Positions 1-8,601 of a DNA stretch of 64,000 bases are shown here, piece after piece. Where the stretch lies: positions 80,207 through 144,206 of the forward strand of contig CAJNDF010000007.1 of assembly GCA_905221455.1 (NCBI GenBank), in the 5' to 3' direction. Source of the DNA: a bacterium. Its GTDB lineage: Bacteria > Bacillota > Bacilli > Lactobacillales > Streptococcaceae. Each line of letters opens with the position of its first letter. Within the stretch, counting starts at the first letter, position 1. The position numbers and the translations under genes were made by a program. The notes under the pieces are model-generated. The model searched no databases. It had not been told where the DNA came from and was given only the letters and a program-made list of their open reading frames with translations.

Positions 1-263
1 GCGGAACCGACAGGAGCCTGGGCCAGACAAATTTCCTCGCCCTTATAGTTCACGACATAGACTGGATAGGTCTTGGTGGCAGAAACGAATTCGCCGACAC
101 AATCCGCCCCTACTTCCCTCGCATAACGGTCAATCTCTTCCTCTAAAAAAGCATAGACACACTTCTTGGGCAAGTGCAAGTCCAACCCCTCGTGATTGGG
201 CATGATAACCGCCTGAGGATTATCATCAAACTCTAAAATGGGAATCGCATGTTTCTGAATCAT
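1..263 (-). CDS. Nucleoside phosphorylase family protein (5' part only)
   Basis: Only the first 87 codons lie in the window; the gene runs off the left edge. The N-terminus has the compact beta-rich start usual in Pnp/Udp nucleoside phosphorylases, including an HAIPILEFD stretch and an IMPNHEGLDL segment. In pneumococci a Pnp/Udp phosphorylase gene sits next to the acetyltransferase gene that follows here, which supports the call. The start is the ATG at 263, preceded by a GGAGG ribosome-binding site. The family splits nucleosides with phosphate, but the substrate cannot be told from this fragment. Confidence 0.65.
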   Translation of the reverse strand, partial: MIQKHAIPILEFDDNPQAVIMPNHEGLDLHLPKKCVYAFLEEEIDRYAREVGADCVGEFVSATKTYPVYVVNYKGEEICLAQAPVGS

Positions 264-419
264 AGCCCACCTCCTCTGATTTTGTACTATTGTATCAAAA
301 GATGGCAGAGTGTCAAGGAGGGGCATATAAACTATGGTGAGAAATTTGCCAACTACTCCTGAAATCTCTAAAAACAAGGTGAGACACAAAAAATCAGAGC
401 TCAAGAGAGACTAGACTCC

Positions 420-983
420 TTACTTTTCTTCAACAGGTATTTCCTTAATCACGCGCGCAGGATTGCCCGCTAGGACAACATTGTCACCGAAGGACTTGGT
501 GATTACTGCCCCTGCTCCTGCAACGACGTTATTTCCCAGTGTCACTCCAGGAAGGACAATGACGCCACCACCAGCCCAGAAATTATCTCCGATTGTGATG
601 GGTTTTCCGTACTCAATACCTGAATTACGTTCCTGCGGATCAAGTGGATGGAGTGGGGTTAAAAACTGACAGTTGGGACCGATCATAGCATTGTCCCCGA
701 TACGAATAGGGCAGATGTCCAGCATGGTCAAGTTCCAGTTAGAGTAAAAATTTTCCCCTAAATGGATGTTGACACCGTAGTCCACCATCAAGCGAGTGTT
801 GATATAAAGATTTTCCCCGGTCGAGCCAAACCAAGTCTTGATGATTTCGGCTCCCTTCAAGGGGTCCTCTTCCTTGTTAAAGGCAGCCTGTTTTTGGCGA
901 GAAGCCTGAGCCAAGGCTCTCAGTTCTGGGTCTGACGGACGGTAAAACTCTCCTGCTATCATTTTCTGGTATTCGCTTGTCAT
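420..983 (-). CDS. Sugar O-acetyltransferase (maltose/galactoside acetyltransferase-like)
   Basis: The protein has 187 residues. It begins with a Mac-type helical domain (MIAGEFYRP, about residues 8-55) and continues with a left-handed beta-helix of hexapeptide repeats such as IGDNAMIGPN and ITIGDNFWAGGGV. The likely catalytic histidine is His112 in TPLHPLD. The fold transfers acetyl from acetyl-CoA to a sugar hydroxyl in the cytoplasm; the actual sugar is unknown. I chose ATG 983 because TAAGGAG lies just upstream; an ATG ten codons further up has no comparable site. The gene is separate from its neighbours, and the stop-to-stop spacing suggests a single-gene unit. Confidence 0.85.
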   Translation of the reverse strand: MTSEYQKMIAGEFYRPSDPELRALAQASRQKQAAFNKEEDPLKGAEIIKTWFGSTGENLYINTRLMVDYGVNIHLGENFYSNWNLTMLDICPIRIGDNAMIGPNCQFLTPLHPLDPQERNSGIEYGKPITIGDNFWAGGGVIVLPGVTLGNNVVAGAGAVITKSFGDNVVLAGNPARVIKEIPVEEK

Positions 984-1068
984 TGTATTCTTCTCCTTAT
1001 TCCCTACTATCATATCAAAATTTCGACATATCTGACTAGGATAAGGAGCACTTCCTACAACTTATACT

Positions 1069-1926
1069 CTATATCCTGTCTAAGCGAATACGAGTCACAA
1101 TTCCATCTGGGTCTGCGATTTCCAGCTGGGTAGATGTCAGGCACTTGATTGGTGCAGCAACTGCTTGTGCTCGCTGGGCAATCGTTAATAGTTCTTCTTT
1201 TCCTGCAACTTCGATGACATAGTAGGCCAAACCTGGCAAGCCTTGCTTACGCGGAGCCAGACCTTTTCCTCCCCATTCGTTGACTGCCAAATGATGATGG
1301 TAGTCCCCAGCTGCAATCCAACTAGCGCTAGGCACACTGAACTTATCCTCTAGTCCTAACACCTTTTGATAAAACTGGCTAGACTTTCGACTATCCTTGA
1401 CGGACAGATGGATATGCCCCATTCTCGTCCCCTCGGCTAAAGTAAAGGGCTCTACTCTTTCCCCCAACTCATAGATATCCTGCGCCGCAAGGGCCTCAGT
1501 CACCCCGATAATGCGGCCATCTTCTCGAATATCCCATGTAGAAACCGGCTTGTCTCTATAGAGTTCAATTCCATTCCCCTCCAAATCCTCCAAGTAAAGG
1601 GCCTCACTGTAACCATGATCTGCACCGCCGACAAGAGGAATCTGTAAATCTGTCAGGTGCTTCAAGACATCTGCCAAAGCCTTTCGTGTCGGCAAGAGAA
1701 TAGCCAGATGGTAAAGACCATAATGTTCCCTTACTTCTTCGCCCTCTTGTGCTTGAATCAAGTGTACCAAGGCTTTTCCGCCAAGTCCCAGAATGGCCTC
1801 TGTCTCAGTCTGAGATAGGATTTCTAAACCAATAATCTGCTGATAAAAGGCTGTTTGACTGACCAAATCCTTCACATTTAAAACTGCCTCTGCTAAATAA
1901 ATGTGGCTCTTGTATTCATAGGTCAT
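1069..1926 (-). CDS. VOC-superfamily protein with two glyoxalase/dioxygenase modules
   Basis: The 285-residue protein carries two vicinal-oxygen-chelate modules in tandem, at about residues 8-120 and 168-282. Each begins with a His-containing strand (SHIYLAEAVLNVKD and GHIHLSVKD) and carries a Glu near its end (GIELYRD in the first module). The two-module layout resembles CatE/YfiE-type ring-cleaving dioxygenases, which use a metal ion, but streptococci have no known aromatic degradation route, so the substrate stays open. The start is ATG 1926 with GGGGAAA upstream. It has no operon partner. Confidence 0.75.
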   Translation of the reverse strand: MTYEYKSHIYLAEAVLNVKDLVSQTAFYQQIIGLEILSQTETEAILGLGGKALVHLIQAQEGEEVREHYGLYHLAILLPTRKALADVLKHLTDLQIPLVGGADHGYSEALYLEDLEGNGIELYRDKPVSTWDIREDGRIIGVTEALAAQDIYELGERVEPFTLAEGTRMGHIHLSVKDSRKSSQFYQKVLGLEDKFSVPSASWIAAGDYHHHLAVNEWGGKGLAPRKQGLPGLAYYVIEVAGKEELLTIAQRAQAVAAPIKCLTSTQLEIADPDGIVTRIRLDRI

Positions 1927-2008
1927 AAATATTTCCCCTTTTGTTGTAACTTTAATTATTACAACTATTATATAACTTCCATCAAGAAAGTCAAGTCAGA
2001 CAACTTGA

Positions 2009-2035
2009 GGCCTCTATTCTAACAAGAAAGAGGCC
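2009..2035. terminator. Hairpin between VOC gene and choline-binding protein gene
   Basis: GGCCTCT and AGAGGCC form a 7-bp stem with a 13-nt loop. It lies downstream of the 2121-3308 gene on the minus strand. A T-run is not evident, so it may be a weak terminator or only a hairpin. Confidence 0.4.
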
Positions 2036-2120
2036 AATGTTCGCCATCAACCTCTTTCTTATCGTTCATTCTTTTTGCTAAGTAAGATGAATACTTTACC
2101 TATGGCCTGACATTTTCAGC

Positions 2121-3308
2121 CTAGTTTACCCATTCACCATTACCATTTACACGGTAACCATCTGGTGTTGTTGTGCTCACAGCCAAAGCTCCAGAACCGT
2201 AAGCATAGTACCAGTGTGGCCCGACTTTAAACCAACCTGTCTTCATGATACCTGCTTCGTCAAGGTAATACCAAGTGCCATTTTCCTTGTACCAGCCTGT
2301 CTTCATAGCTCCTGAGCCGTCAAAGTAGAACCATCTGCTACCATCTGTTCCCCAGCCTGTAAACATAGCACCTGAATTGCTCAAGTAATACCAGCTACCA
2401 GAAACTTTTACAAATCCAGTCTGCATGATACCTAAGTCATTCAAATAGTACCATTTACCATCTGTTTTCACCCAGCCTGTCTTCACATCACCAGACTCAT
2501 AAAAATACCATTTGCCATTAGATTCCACCCAACCAGACTGATCAGACGTAGACGCTCTAAAATCTTTCAGTGGTTTTTCTACAACCGTAGCTTTAGTTTT
2601 AACTGTTGAAAGATTTGAGGCAGTCACTTCTGTATACTGAACAGCAGAACCATATCCACCAGCCAATTCCTCTGAAGAAGCATCATCACCTAGAGTTTGA
2701 GCAATTGTAATAGCTTTGTATTGATTGTTAGGATTTTTAAAAGCTGCCATCCCCATGTGTGTAAATTTAGGGTTAATTAGCGACTCATAGTGACCAGATT
2801 TCCCGTTGTCTGAACCACTATTTTTTTTCTTCACATAATCTGCTTTTTCAGAACGCCATTGTTCAATAGCTTTTAGAAAACCGTCATGATTCCATGCCAA
2901 ATTTTCTCCCATTATACTATTAGAAGTTGGAAAGGCACTCCAAAGATCTTTGCTAGAAAGACGGGTATGATCCATGGTTATAGATGCTTCTGTAGCTCTG
3001 GCAAAAGCTGCCTTTTCTAGGTCAGTTGACCATTTGATAGGGACATACTTATCTACCAAACCTTCGTCCGCTGCTTCTTTACGAATAGCATTAATGGCAT
3101 CCAAAATAGATTGTTGATGAGGAGCCACAAATTCTCCTTTGATTCCAACCAAAACATTGCCACTAGAAGGTTTTAGCACCTCTGAGGTTAATACATTACC
3201 ATCAGTAGATTGCGTTGCCACCAATCTGTCATTGGCAAAAACATCATTTGTCAAAACTGCTCCAGCCAAGGTCAAAGCCAAGGCACTAGCAAATACAATT
3301 TTCTTCAT
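2121..3308 (-). CDS. Choline-binding surface protein with CAP/SCP domain
   Basis: This 395-residue protein starts with a signal peptide (about residues 1-25, ending near NDVFA). Residues about 65-215 form a CAP/SCP (PF00188-like) domain, with the typical segments GENLAWNHD and HYESLINPKFTHMG. The last 140 residues hold six to seven choline-binding repeats of the GWxxxxGxWYYL type and end in the NGNGEWVN tail common to these proteins. It should be exported and held on phosphorylcholine of teichoic acid. A choline-binding protein gene (cbpI) occupies a similar site near galM in pneumococci, but I would not equate the two. The CAP domain function in streptococci is not established. ATG 3308 has a GGAG site (ATAAGGAG) upstream. 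Confidence 0.85.
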   Translation of the reverse strand: MKKIVFASALALTLAGAVLTNDVFANDRLVATQSTDGNVLTSEVLKPSSGNVLVGIKGEFVAPHQQSILDAINAIRKEAADEGLVDKYVPIKWSTDLEKAAFARATEASITMDHTRLSSKDLWSAFPTSNSIMGENLAWNHDGFLKAIEQWRSEKADYVKKKNSGSDNGKSGHYESLINPKFTHMGMAAFKNPNNQYKAITIAQTLGDDASSEELAGGYGSAVQYTEVTASNLSTVKTKATVVEKPLKDFRASTSDQSGWVESNGKWYFYESGDVKTGWVKTDGKWYYLNDLGIMQTGFVKVSGSWYYLSNSGAMFTGWGTDGSRWFYFDGSGAMKTGWYKENGTWYYLDEAGIMKTGWFKVGPHWYYAYGSGALAVSTTTPDGYRVNGNGEWVN

Positions 3309-3451
3309 TGTTTACTCCTTATATCTTTTGAATCGTATCTTGATAAATACTTCTCGACACCCAATTATATCATATTTTCCTATTCTTTGCCTGTTTCTAC
3401 TAATGTTATAAGGCAAATACTATTCACACCGCAAAGTAGAAACGCCATTCT

Positions 3452-4489
3452 TTACTTCACAACAAGCTCATAACGTGTCTTGCTTGTAAAGGTTTGACCT
3501 GCTTTAAGAATGACTTGGCCTTTGAGGTCACTGTGGATGGCATCTGGTAAAGCTTGCGCTTCAAGGGCAATTCCATTGTGCTGTACCATTGGCTGACCTC
3601 CTACGATGACACTCTCATCCACAAAGTTTGCTGTGTAGACAACAAAACAAGGAGCCTCTGTCTTGAAAAGCAAGAAGCGACCTGAGTTTTGGTCATAAAG
3701 GAATCCAGCATTGTCATGACCTGCAGGAAGGGCAAATGGATGGTCCAAGCCAGATACCAGCTGGATTTGCTCATCTTCCTCTGCAAAGATATCCTTCAAC
3801 AAAGCACCATTGTAGATATGTTTAACCACATCACGATTGACATCTGGAGTTTTTGCAGGAACACCGTCAGGAGCGATTGGGTAAATCCCCTCTGTGTTCA
3901 GTTGGAAGACATGGCGGTCAATGGTCTGCGTGAAATCACCAGACAAATTGAAATAGCTGTGGTTGGTTGGATTGACCAGCGTATCCTTATCGGTCGTTAC
4001 CTTATAGCTGATTTCGTAGGCACCAGTTTCTTCCAAGTGGTAACTGATCCAGATCTTGAGATTACCAGGGAACCCTCCTGTCCCATCTGTACGCTCTGTG
4101 TAAAGGGTCAAGCCATGGTCGCTCACTTCAACTAATTCAAACAAGCTTGAATCCCAACCTGTTGAGCCACTGTGGTTACAGTTGCTAGCATTGTTGACAT
4201 CAAGGTCATAGGTCTTACCATTGAGCTCAAAGGTCGCACCTGCAATACGGCCTGCCACGGGACCCACACTAGCTCCATGCTTGGGACTATTGCCTACATA
4301 GCTATCAAAGTCATCAAATCCCAAGATAATGTTGGCAAAATCTCCAGCCTTGTCAGGGGTGACATAACGCAAAATGGTCGCACCATAAGTCATGATCTCA
4401 AGCTGGTAGCCACCGTCAGTCTCAAAGCGATAAGCCAAGACATCCTTGCCCTCAACATTTCCAAATACACGCTCTGTGTATGCTTTCAT
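3452..4489 (-). CDS. galM: Aldose 1-epimerase (galactose mutarotase)
   Basis: The 345-residue protein interconverts alpha and beta anomers of galactose and feeds the alpha form to galactokinase. The family's catalytic His is seen in NPTNHSYFNLSG and the catalytic Glu in IALEAQALPDA. It is the last gene of the bgaC-PTS-agaS-galM series, all on the minus strand, and lies about 115 bp after agaS with a hairpin between them. This placement fits use of galactose released by BgaC. The start is ATG 4489 with AAAAGGAGAAC upstream. The length is normal for the family. Confidence 0.93.
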   Translation of the reverse strand: MKAYTERVFGNVEGKDVLAYRFETDGGYQLEIMTYGATILRYVTPDKAGDFANIILGFDDFDSYVGNSPKHGASVGPVAGRIAGATFELNGKTYDLDVNNASNCNHSGSTGWDSSLFELVEVSDHGLTLYTERTDGTGGFPGNLKIWISYHLEETGAYEISYKVTTDKDTLVNPTNHSYFNLSGDFTQTIDRHVFQLNTEGIYPIAPDGVPAKTPDVNRDVVKHIYNGALLKDIFAEEDEQIQLVSGLDHPFALPAGHDNAGFLYDQNSGRFLLFKTEAPCFVVYTANFVDESVIVGGQPMVQHNGIALEAQALPDAIHSDLKGQVILKAGQTFTSKTRYELVVK

Positions 4490-4523
4490 TCTGTTCTCCT
4501 TTTACTATTTCTCTCAAGCAAAC

Positions 4524-4557
4524 AAACCATAGAAAGCCTACTGACAATCTATGGTTT
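4524..4557 (-). terminator. Hairpin between agaS and galM
   Basis: AAACCATAGA pairs with TCTATGGTTT (10-bp perfect stem, 14-nt loop). It follows the agaS stop on the minus strand and could partly end or attenuate transcription before galM. Confidence 0.5.
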
Positions 4558-4604
4558 ATCTGATGATTTACAAATCCTCTTGTCAAGAATTTATAAACAC
4601 TGTA

Positions 4605-5771
4605 TTACTTTTGATATTCGTGGATGATAACACCTTGTACCACACGGTTTACGGTACCTGTAGGAGACGGTGTATCTGGTTTATTTTCTACCTTGAGCGA
4701 AGTCAATAAGGCAAAGAGTTGGGCATAAACGATGTAAGGGAAGACACGGTAAATATCATTCAAAACACCGCCACAACCAAGGGCCACTTCTTTGACATTT
4801 TCAAGACCAAAGGCTTGATCACTCAAAAGCACAACACGACGAGCAATCTGGTCACCAGCAACTTCACGAACCAAGTCCAAGTCGTACTTGCGAGTGTAGT
4901 CTGTCGTTGTACCAAAGACCAAGACAACTGTATCTTCGTTGATAAGAGATTTTGGTCCGTGACGGAAGCCGACTGGGCTTTCATACATAGTCGCAACTTG
5001 ACCAGCTGTTAATTCCAAAATCTTGAGCTGAGCTTCATGAGCAAGTCCGAAGAAAGGACCAGCACCAAGGTAGATGACACGGTTAAAGTCTAAATCAACA
5101 AGCTCTTTGACATCTTCTGCCTTGTCTAGAACTTTACGGGCAAGGCTAGACACAACTTCAAAACGTTCAGCTTTCACAGCAAATTCTGTAGGATCAAAGA
5201 CCAAGAGAGCTGTTAGCATCATAGACGTAAAGCTAGAAGTCATGGCAAATCCAGCGTCATTAGAAGCAGCTGGTTGCAAGAGCAAGAGATTACGGTCATC
5301 GCCGTGGGCTTGAAGAGCCAATTTCCCGTCCGCTGCACAAGTAATGGTCACTTGGTAAAGCTCATCCACCAAGGCTTTGGCCAAATCAACAGTTGCCACA
5401 CTTTCCGGAGAATTCCCACTACGAGCAAAAGATACAAGGACAGTCGCCACATCTTTTTTCAAATAAGTTTCTGGATTGGCAACAATATCTGTGGTCGCAA
5501 TGGCATTGAAATTCCATTTGCGTTCGTCGTAGACTTCCTTAAAGTAAGGTACCAAGGTATCTCCCACATAAGCAGAAGTCCCAGCACCTGTCAAAATAAC
5601 CTTGATATAGTCATGTTTATCAGCAATCCCTTGCAGGAAGACTGCAATTTCTTCACGTTGTGCTTGGTAAGATTCAAAAGCTTCTTTCCATACATCAGGC
5701 TGTTGGTAGATTTCACGCGTAGTGATTTCTGCACCCAATTCGAGCAAGTCTTCTTTTGTATAATGTAGCAT
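4605..5771 (-). CDS. agaS: SIS-domain sugar isomerase/deaminase AgaS
   Basis: The 388-residue protein has two sugar isomerase (SIS) domains: the first carries TGAGTSAYVGD near residue 62, the second the SPVGFRHGPKS motif. AgaS proteins isomerise and deaminate amino-sugar phosphates such as galactosamine 6-phosphate. It lies between the PTS IIA gene and galM, so it probably handles the phosphosugar imported by the mannose-family PTS upstream. A BOX element separates it from the IIA gene. The start is ATG 5771 (MLHYTKEDLL) with an AGAGGAA site upstream. The substrate is inferred from family and context only. Confidence 0.88.
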   Translation of the reverse strand: MLHYTKEDLLELGAEITTREIYQQPDVWKEAFESYQAQREEIAVFLQGIADKHDYIKVILTGAGTSAYVGDTLVPYFKEVYDERKWNFNAIATTDIVANPETYLKKDVATVLVSFARSGNSPESVATVDLAKALVDELYQVTITCAADGKLALQAHGDDRNLLLLQPAASNDAGFAMTSSFTSMMLTALLVFDPTEFAVKAERFEVVSSLARKVLDKAEDVKELVDLDFNRVIYLGAGPFFGLAHEAQLKILELTAGQVATMYESPVGFRHGPKSLINEDTVVLVFGTTTDYTRKYDLDLVREVAGDQIARRVVLLSDQAFGLENVKEVALGCGGVLNDIYRVFPYIVYAQLFALLTSLKVENKPDTPSPTGTVNRVVQGVIIHEYQK

Positions 5772-5871
5772 TGAGTTCCTCTTTTTCTATTAAATATGGG
5801 AATGGGAGTAAGCCCCATTCCCATGTATATTCTATATAAGATGCTCTAACGATTTTCACGTTGTCACATCG

Positions 5872-5979
5872 TATACTCAATGAAAATCAAAGAGCAAACT
5901 AGGAAACTAGCCGCAGGCTGTACTTGAGTACGGCAAGGCGACGTTGACGCGGTTTGAATTTGATTTTCGAAGAGTATTA
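5872..5979 (+). repeat. BOX element (boxA-boxC type, no boxB)
   Basis: The element opens with TATACTCAATGAAAATCAAA and ends with TTTTCGAAGAGTAT, the hallmarks of the pneumococcal BOX repeat, with no boxB module between. It fills the space between the PTS IIA gene and agaS, and its end overlaps the IIA stop codon at 5977-5979. A second copy in opposite orientation lies at 11547-11653. Confidence 0.85.
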
Positions 5980-6381
5980 TTCATCTTCGTCATCATCGAA
6001 GCCCGCTAACAGGTCATTGACTTTCACAATGCTTTCTGCAGCACGACTCTTGTAGTCCGCATCTGCGCCTGTAAGGCTCGCATTGATAAATTCAATCACC
6101 ATTGGAAGATTCATCCCTGCGTAAAGGTCAATATCACGACCTTCCATGATCAAACGGCTTACCACGTTACATGGTGTACCGCCAAGAAGATCCGCAAAGA
6201 CTAGGAAATCATCCAACCCTTCAATAGCAGCTTCAAATTTAGCAGTAAAGTCTTCTGGGCCATCTTCTGGAAGAAGAGCTACTGTATAGATATTGTCTTG
6301 TGGACCCATAATCATTTCAGTGCTACCTTTAAGTTCCTCACAGAAGCGACCATGACTCACCAAAATTAATGATTTAGCCAT
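5977..6381 (-). CDS. gadF: PTS system mannose-family EIIA component
   Basis: The 134-residue IIA protein accepts phosphate from HPr on His10 of SHGRF and passes it to the IIB subunit. The FADLLGGTPCN segment is typical of the EIIA-Man family. It is the fourth PTS gene after IIB, IIC and IID, with 3 nt between IID and this gene, so it is surely co-transcribed. The pneumococcal set is called gadVWEF; I use that name by gene order. The acidic tail (GFDDDEDE) is specific to the subgroup. The BOX element starts at its stop codon. Confidence 0.9.
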   Translation of the reverse strand: MAKSLILVSHGRFCEELKGSTEMIMGPQDNIYTVALLPEDGPEDFTAKFEAAIEGLDDFLVFADLLGGTPCNVVSRLIMEGRDIDLYAGMNLPMVIEFINASLTGADADYKSRAAESIVKVNDLLAGFDDDEDE

Positions 6382-6384
6382 AAA

Positions 6385-7206
6385 TTATGCGCCCATTCCA
6401 AGTACAAATTTACCAAAGGCAGAAAGAGCCAAAGCAAGTACGATAATAATACCGATAGCTTTAGTAGAGTTCATACCTTTCTTACCAAGCAACCAGAAGA
6501 TAAAGGCAGTAAAGATTGCTGGAAGCAAGCGTGGGAAGATTTGGTTCAAGATGTCTTGGAAGTCAATCATCTTCTCACCGATTGCCCATTTGTAAGAAAT
6601 TTCAAAGTTGATCATTGTTGCTACAAGAGCACCCATCATGAAGACACCAAGTACAGATGCAGCGTCAATCAAAGCTGTCAAGGTACTTTGCATGTTGTTG
6701 ATAAGGTTAACCCCTTCTTTGTAGGCAAATTCCAACTGTTTCCAACGGAAGATATCATACGCTACTGCAACTGCAATCCAAAGGAAGATACCCCAAGGTT
6801 GACCACCGATAGCCATAGTTGCTGCGATAGATCCCATGATAGCAGGTACAAGTGAACCAAAGATTGTATCTCCAAGAGGAGCAAATGGTCCCATCAAACC
6901 TGTCTTGATACCGTTAACGGCATCTTTTGAACCTACACCATCTTTTTCTTCCATGGCAAGGTCAAAACCAGCGATAATGGTGTGGAAGAATGGTGAAGTA
7001 TTGAAGAATTGAGTATGAACTTTCATCATTTCTTTCAATTCAGGAGTGCCATCCCCATACATTTTACGCAACTGAGGCAGGATCATGTAAAGGTAACCAG
7101 AAGCTTGCATACGTTCGTAGTTCCAACCCAATTGGAAAGTAAACAAGCTACGTTTGTTGATTTGATTAAAATCTTCTTTTGTAAGTTTGTAATTAGAATT
7201 CGTCAT
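6385..7206 (-). CDS. gadE: PTS system mannose-family EIID component
   Basis: This 273-residue membrane protein forms the sugar channel together with IIC. It has the family's N-terminal RSLFTFQLGWNYERMQ motif and C-terminal hydrophobic segments (FPRLLPAIFTAFIFWLLG). I start it at ATG 7206, which overlaps the end of the IIC gene by 14 nt and has GGGGAAAT upstream; a non-ATG codon at 7221 would add five residues. The overlap suggests translational coupling with IIC. Confidence 0.9.
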   Translation of the reverse strand: MTNSNYKLTKEDFNQINKRSLFTFQLGWNYERMQASGYLYMILPQLRKMYGDGTPELKEMMKVHTQFFNTSPFFHTIIAGFDLAMEEKDGVGSKDAVNGIKTGLMGPFAPLGDTIFGSLVPAIMGSIAATMAIGGQPWGIFLWIAVAVAYDIFRWKQLEFAYKEGVNLINNMQSTLTALIDAASVLGVFMMGALVATMINFEISYKWAIGEKMIDFQDILNQIFPRLLPAIFTAFIFWLLGKKGMNSTKAIGIIIVLALALSAFGKFVLGMGA

Positions 7207-8098
7207 CTTCGATTTCCCCACTTTCTGATGGTGTAGAAGGTGCTGCTACAGCTACTTTTTGGCTATTTTTGAAGTGAAGCACTGCTAGGAAGATACCTAC
7301 GATAGAGATACCAATCATAGACAATCCTTTGAAGTTGTTCACGAAACCAATTTTTTCAGCAACATCTTTAGGTAGAGTACCGATAACACCTGCAACAGCG
7401 CCACCAAGACCTGTTACATATGAGTAAAGAACAGTCAACATAGCTGTCAAGCCAAATCCCATTGCAAGGTAGTGAAGGTTACGTTTAACTGGAAGGTAAC
7501 GAAGCAAGATTGCAAATCCAAGACCTGGAAGCATACGTCCTGCGAGTGTCAAACCATCTGCAACCCATTGGTATTTTGTAACGAAATCTACTACGTGTTG
7601 TACAAATTCACCACCAAAAGCAAGCGCAAAGAAGACTGGAAGGGCACGAGATAGAGCCCAAGGAATCGCACCAAGCAAGTAGTTACGTTCAATACCTTTA
7701 TAGTCAAAGCGTTCGATTGCAGCATCCACACGGTGAGCGAAGAAAGTAGTTGTCATACGACCAAGAACGTCGAAGTAAGTCAAGAGAGTTGCTACTGGCA
7801 CAGCGATTGTTGTAATCGCAAGTGCTGTATCAATTCCTTGTGAAACAGAGAAGGCTGTCGCAAGAACCGCACCAGAAGTTGCGTCGATACGAGAAGCACC
7901 ACCGAAGGTACCAACCCCAAGAACGAATAGCTGCAAGTTACCACCGATAAGCAGACCAGTAGTCACATCTCCCATAATTAAACCAGTAATGAAACCAGCA
8001 AATACAGGGGAACCTGCAGATGAAACGATCGTCAACTCATCACAGATTTGATAAGCTGAGTACAAAGTGAGAAGTAAAATTTGCCACCATTGTATCAT
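7193..8098 (-). CDS. gadW: PTS system mannose-family EIIC component
   Basis: The 301-residue protein has many hydrophobic segments and the IIC motif GLIMGDVTTGLLIGGNLQL. With IID it makes the membrane transport unit of a mannose/fructose/sorbose-family PTS. It follows the IIB gene after 26 bp and overlaps IID. The C-terminus is charged (SGEIEDDEF). Family and gene order point to import of galactose-type or amino-sugar-containing saccharides, an inference from bgaC and agaS in the same operon. Confidence 0.92.
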   Translation of the reverse strand: MIQWWQILLLTLYSAYQICDELTIVSSAGSPVFAGFITGLIMGDVTTGLLIGGNLQLFVLGVGTFGGASRIDATSGAVLATAFSVSQGIDTALAITTIAVPVATLLTYFDVLGRMTTTFFAHRVDAAIERFDYKGIERNYLLGAIPWALSRALPVFFALAFGGEFVQHVVDFVTKYQWVADGLTLAGRMLPGLGFAILLRYLPVKRNLHYLAMGFGLTAMLTVLYSYVTGLGGAVAGVIGTLPKDVAEKIGFVNNFKGLSMIGISIVGIFLAVLHFKNSQKVAVAAPSTPSESGEIEDDEF

Positions 8099-8124
8099 AA
8101 CAATGACCTCCTAAAAATTTTTTC

Positions 8125-8601
8125 CTATTTTAATAAGCTCAAAAAGTCTGAAATTGGATCATTTGGAACCATTTGAGCAGTTAATTTAACACCTTTTTCT
8201 GCTAGTTTGCGGAAATCTTCCACATCCTTGTCCACTACGTTGATAGAACGTGTGATAGCACGAGTTTCTGGTGTTTGAGACATATTCCCAACATTGAGGG
8301 TTTCAAGTGGTACACCGGCTTCTACCAAACCAAGGAAGCGGTCTGGTTTACGGGCCACGATAAAGAGACGTTGACTATCGTATTTTCCAGCAAGAATATT
8401 GGCTGCCGCTTTTTCAATTGGCAAAATACTCAATTTCACACCTGGTGGTGTTGCAAGTTTCAAACCACTCTTTTCAACGTCATTGTTGACAACTTCGTCG
8501 TCTACAACCATAATACGTGAAACATTTAGTTTTCCAGCCCATAGATTGGCTACTTGTCCGTGGATTAAACGTCCATCGATACGGCATCCTACAATTGTCA
8601 T
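8125..8601 (-). CDS. gadV: PTS system mannose-family EIIB component
   Basis: The 158-residue cytoplasmic IIB protein is phosphorylated on His14 (GRLIHGQVANLW) by IIA and phosphorylates the incoming sugar. Its ATG overlaps the TGA of bgaC (ATGA at 8598-8601), and the ribosome-binding site AAGGGGGA lies inside the bgaC end, so it is coupled to bgaC. The length and motifs match the PTSIIB_man family. Confidence 0.93.
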   Translation of the reverse strand: MTIVGCRIDGRLIHGQVANLWAGKLNVSRIMVVDDEVVNNDVEKSGLKLATPPGVKLSILPIEKAAANILAGKYDSQRLFIVARKPDRFLGLVEAGVPLETLNVGNMSQTPETRAITRSINVVDKDVEDFRKLAEKGVKLTAQMVPNDPISDFLSLLK

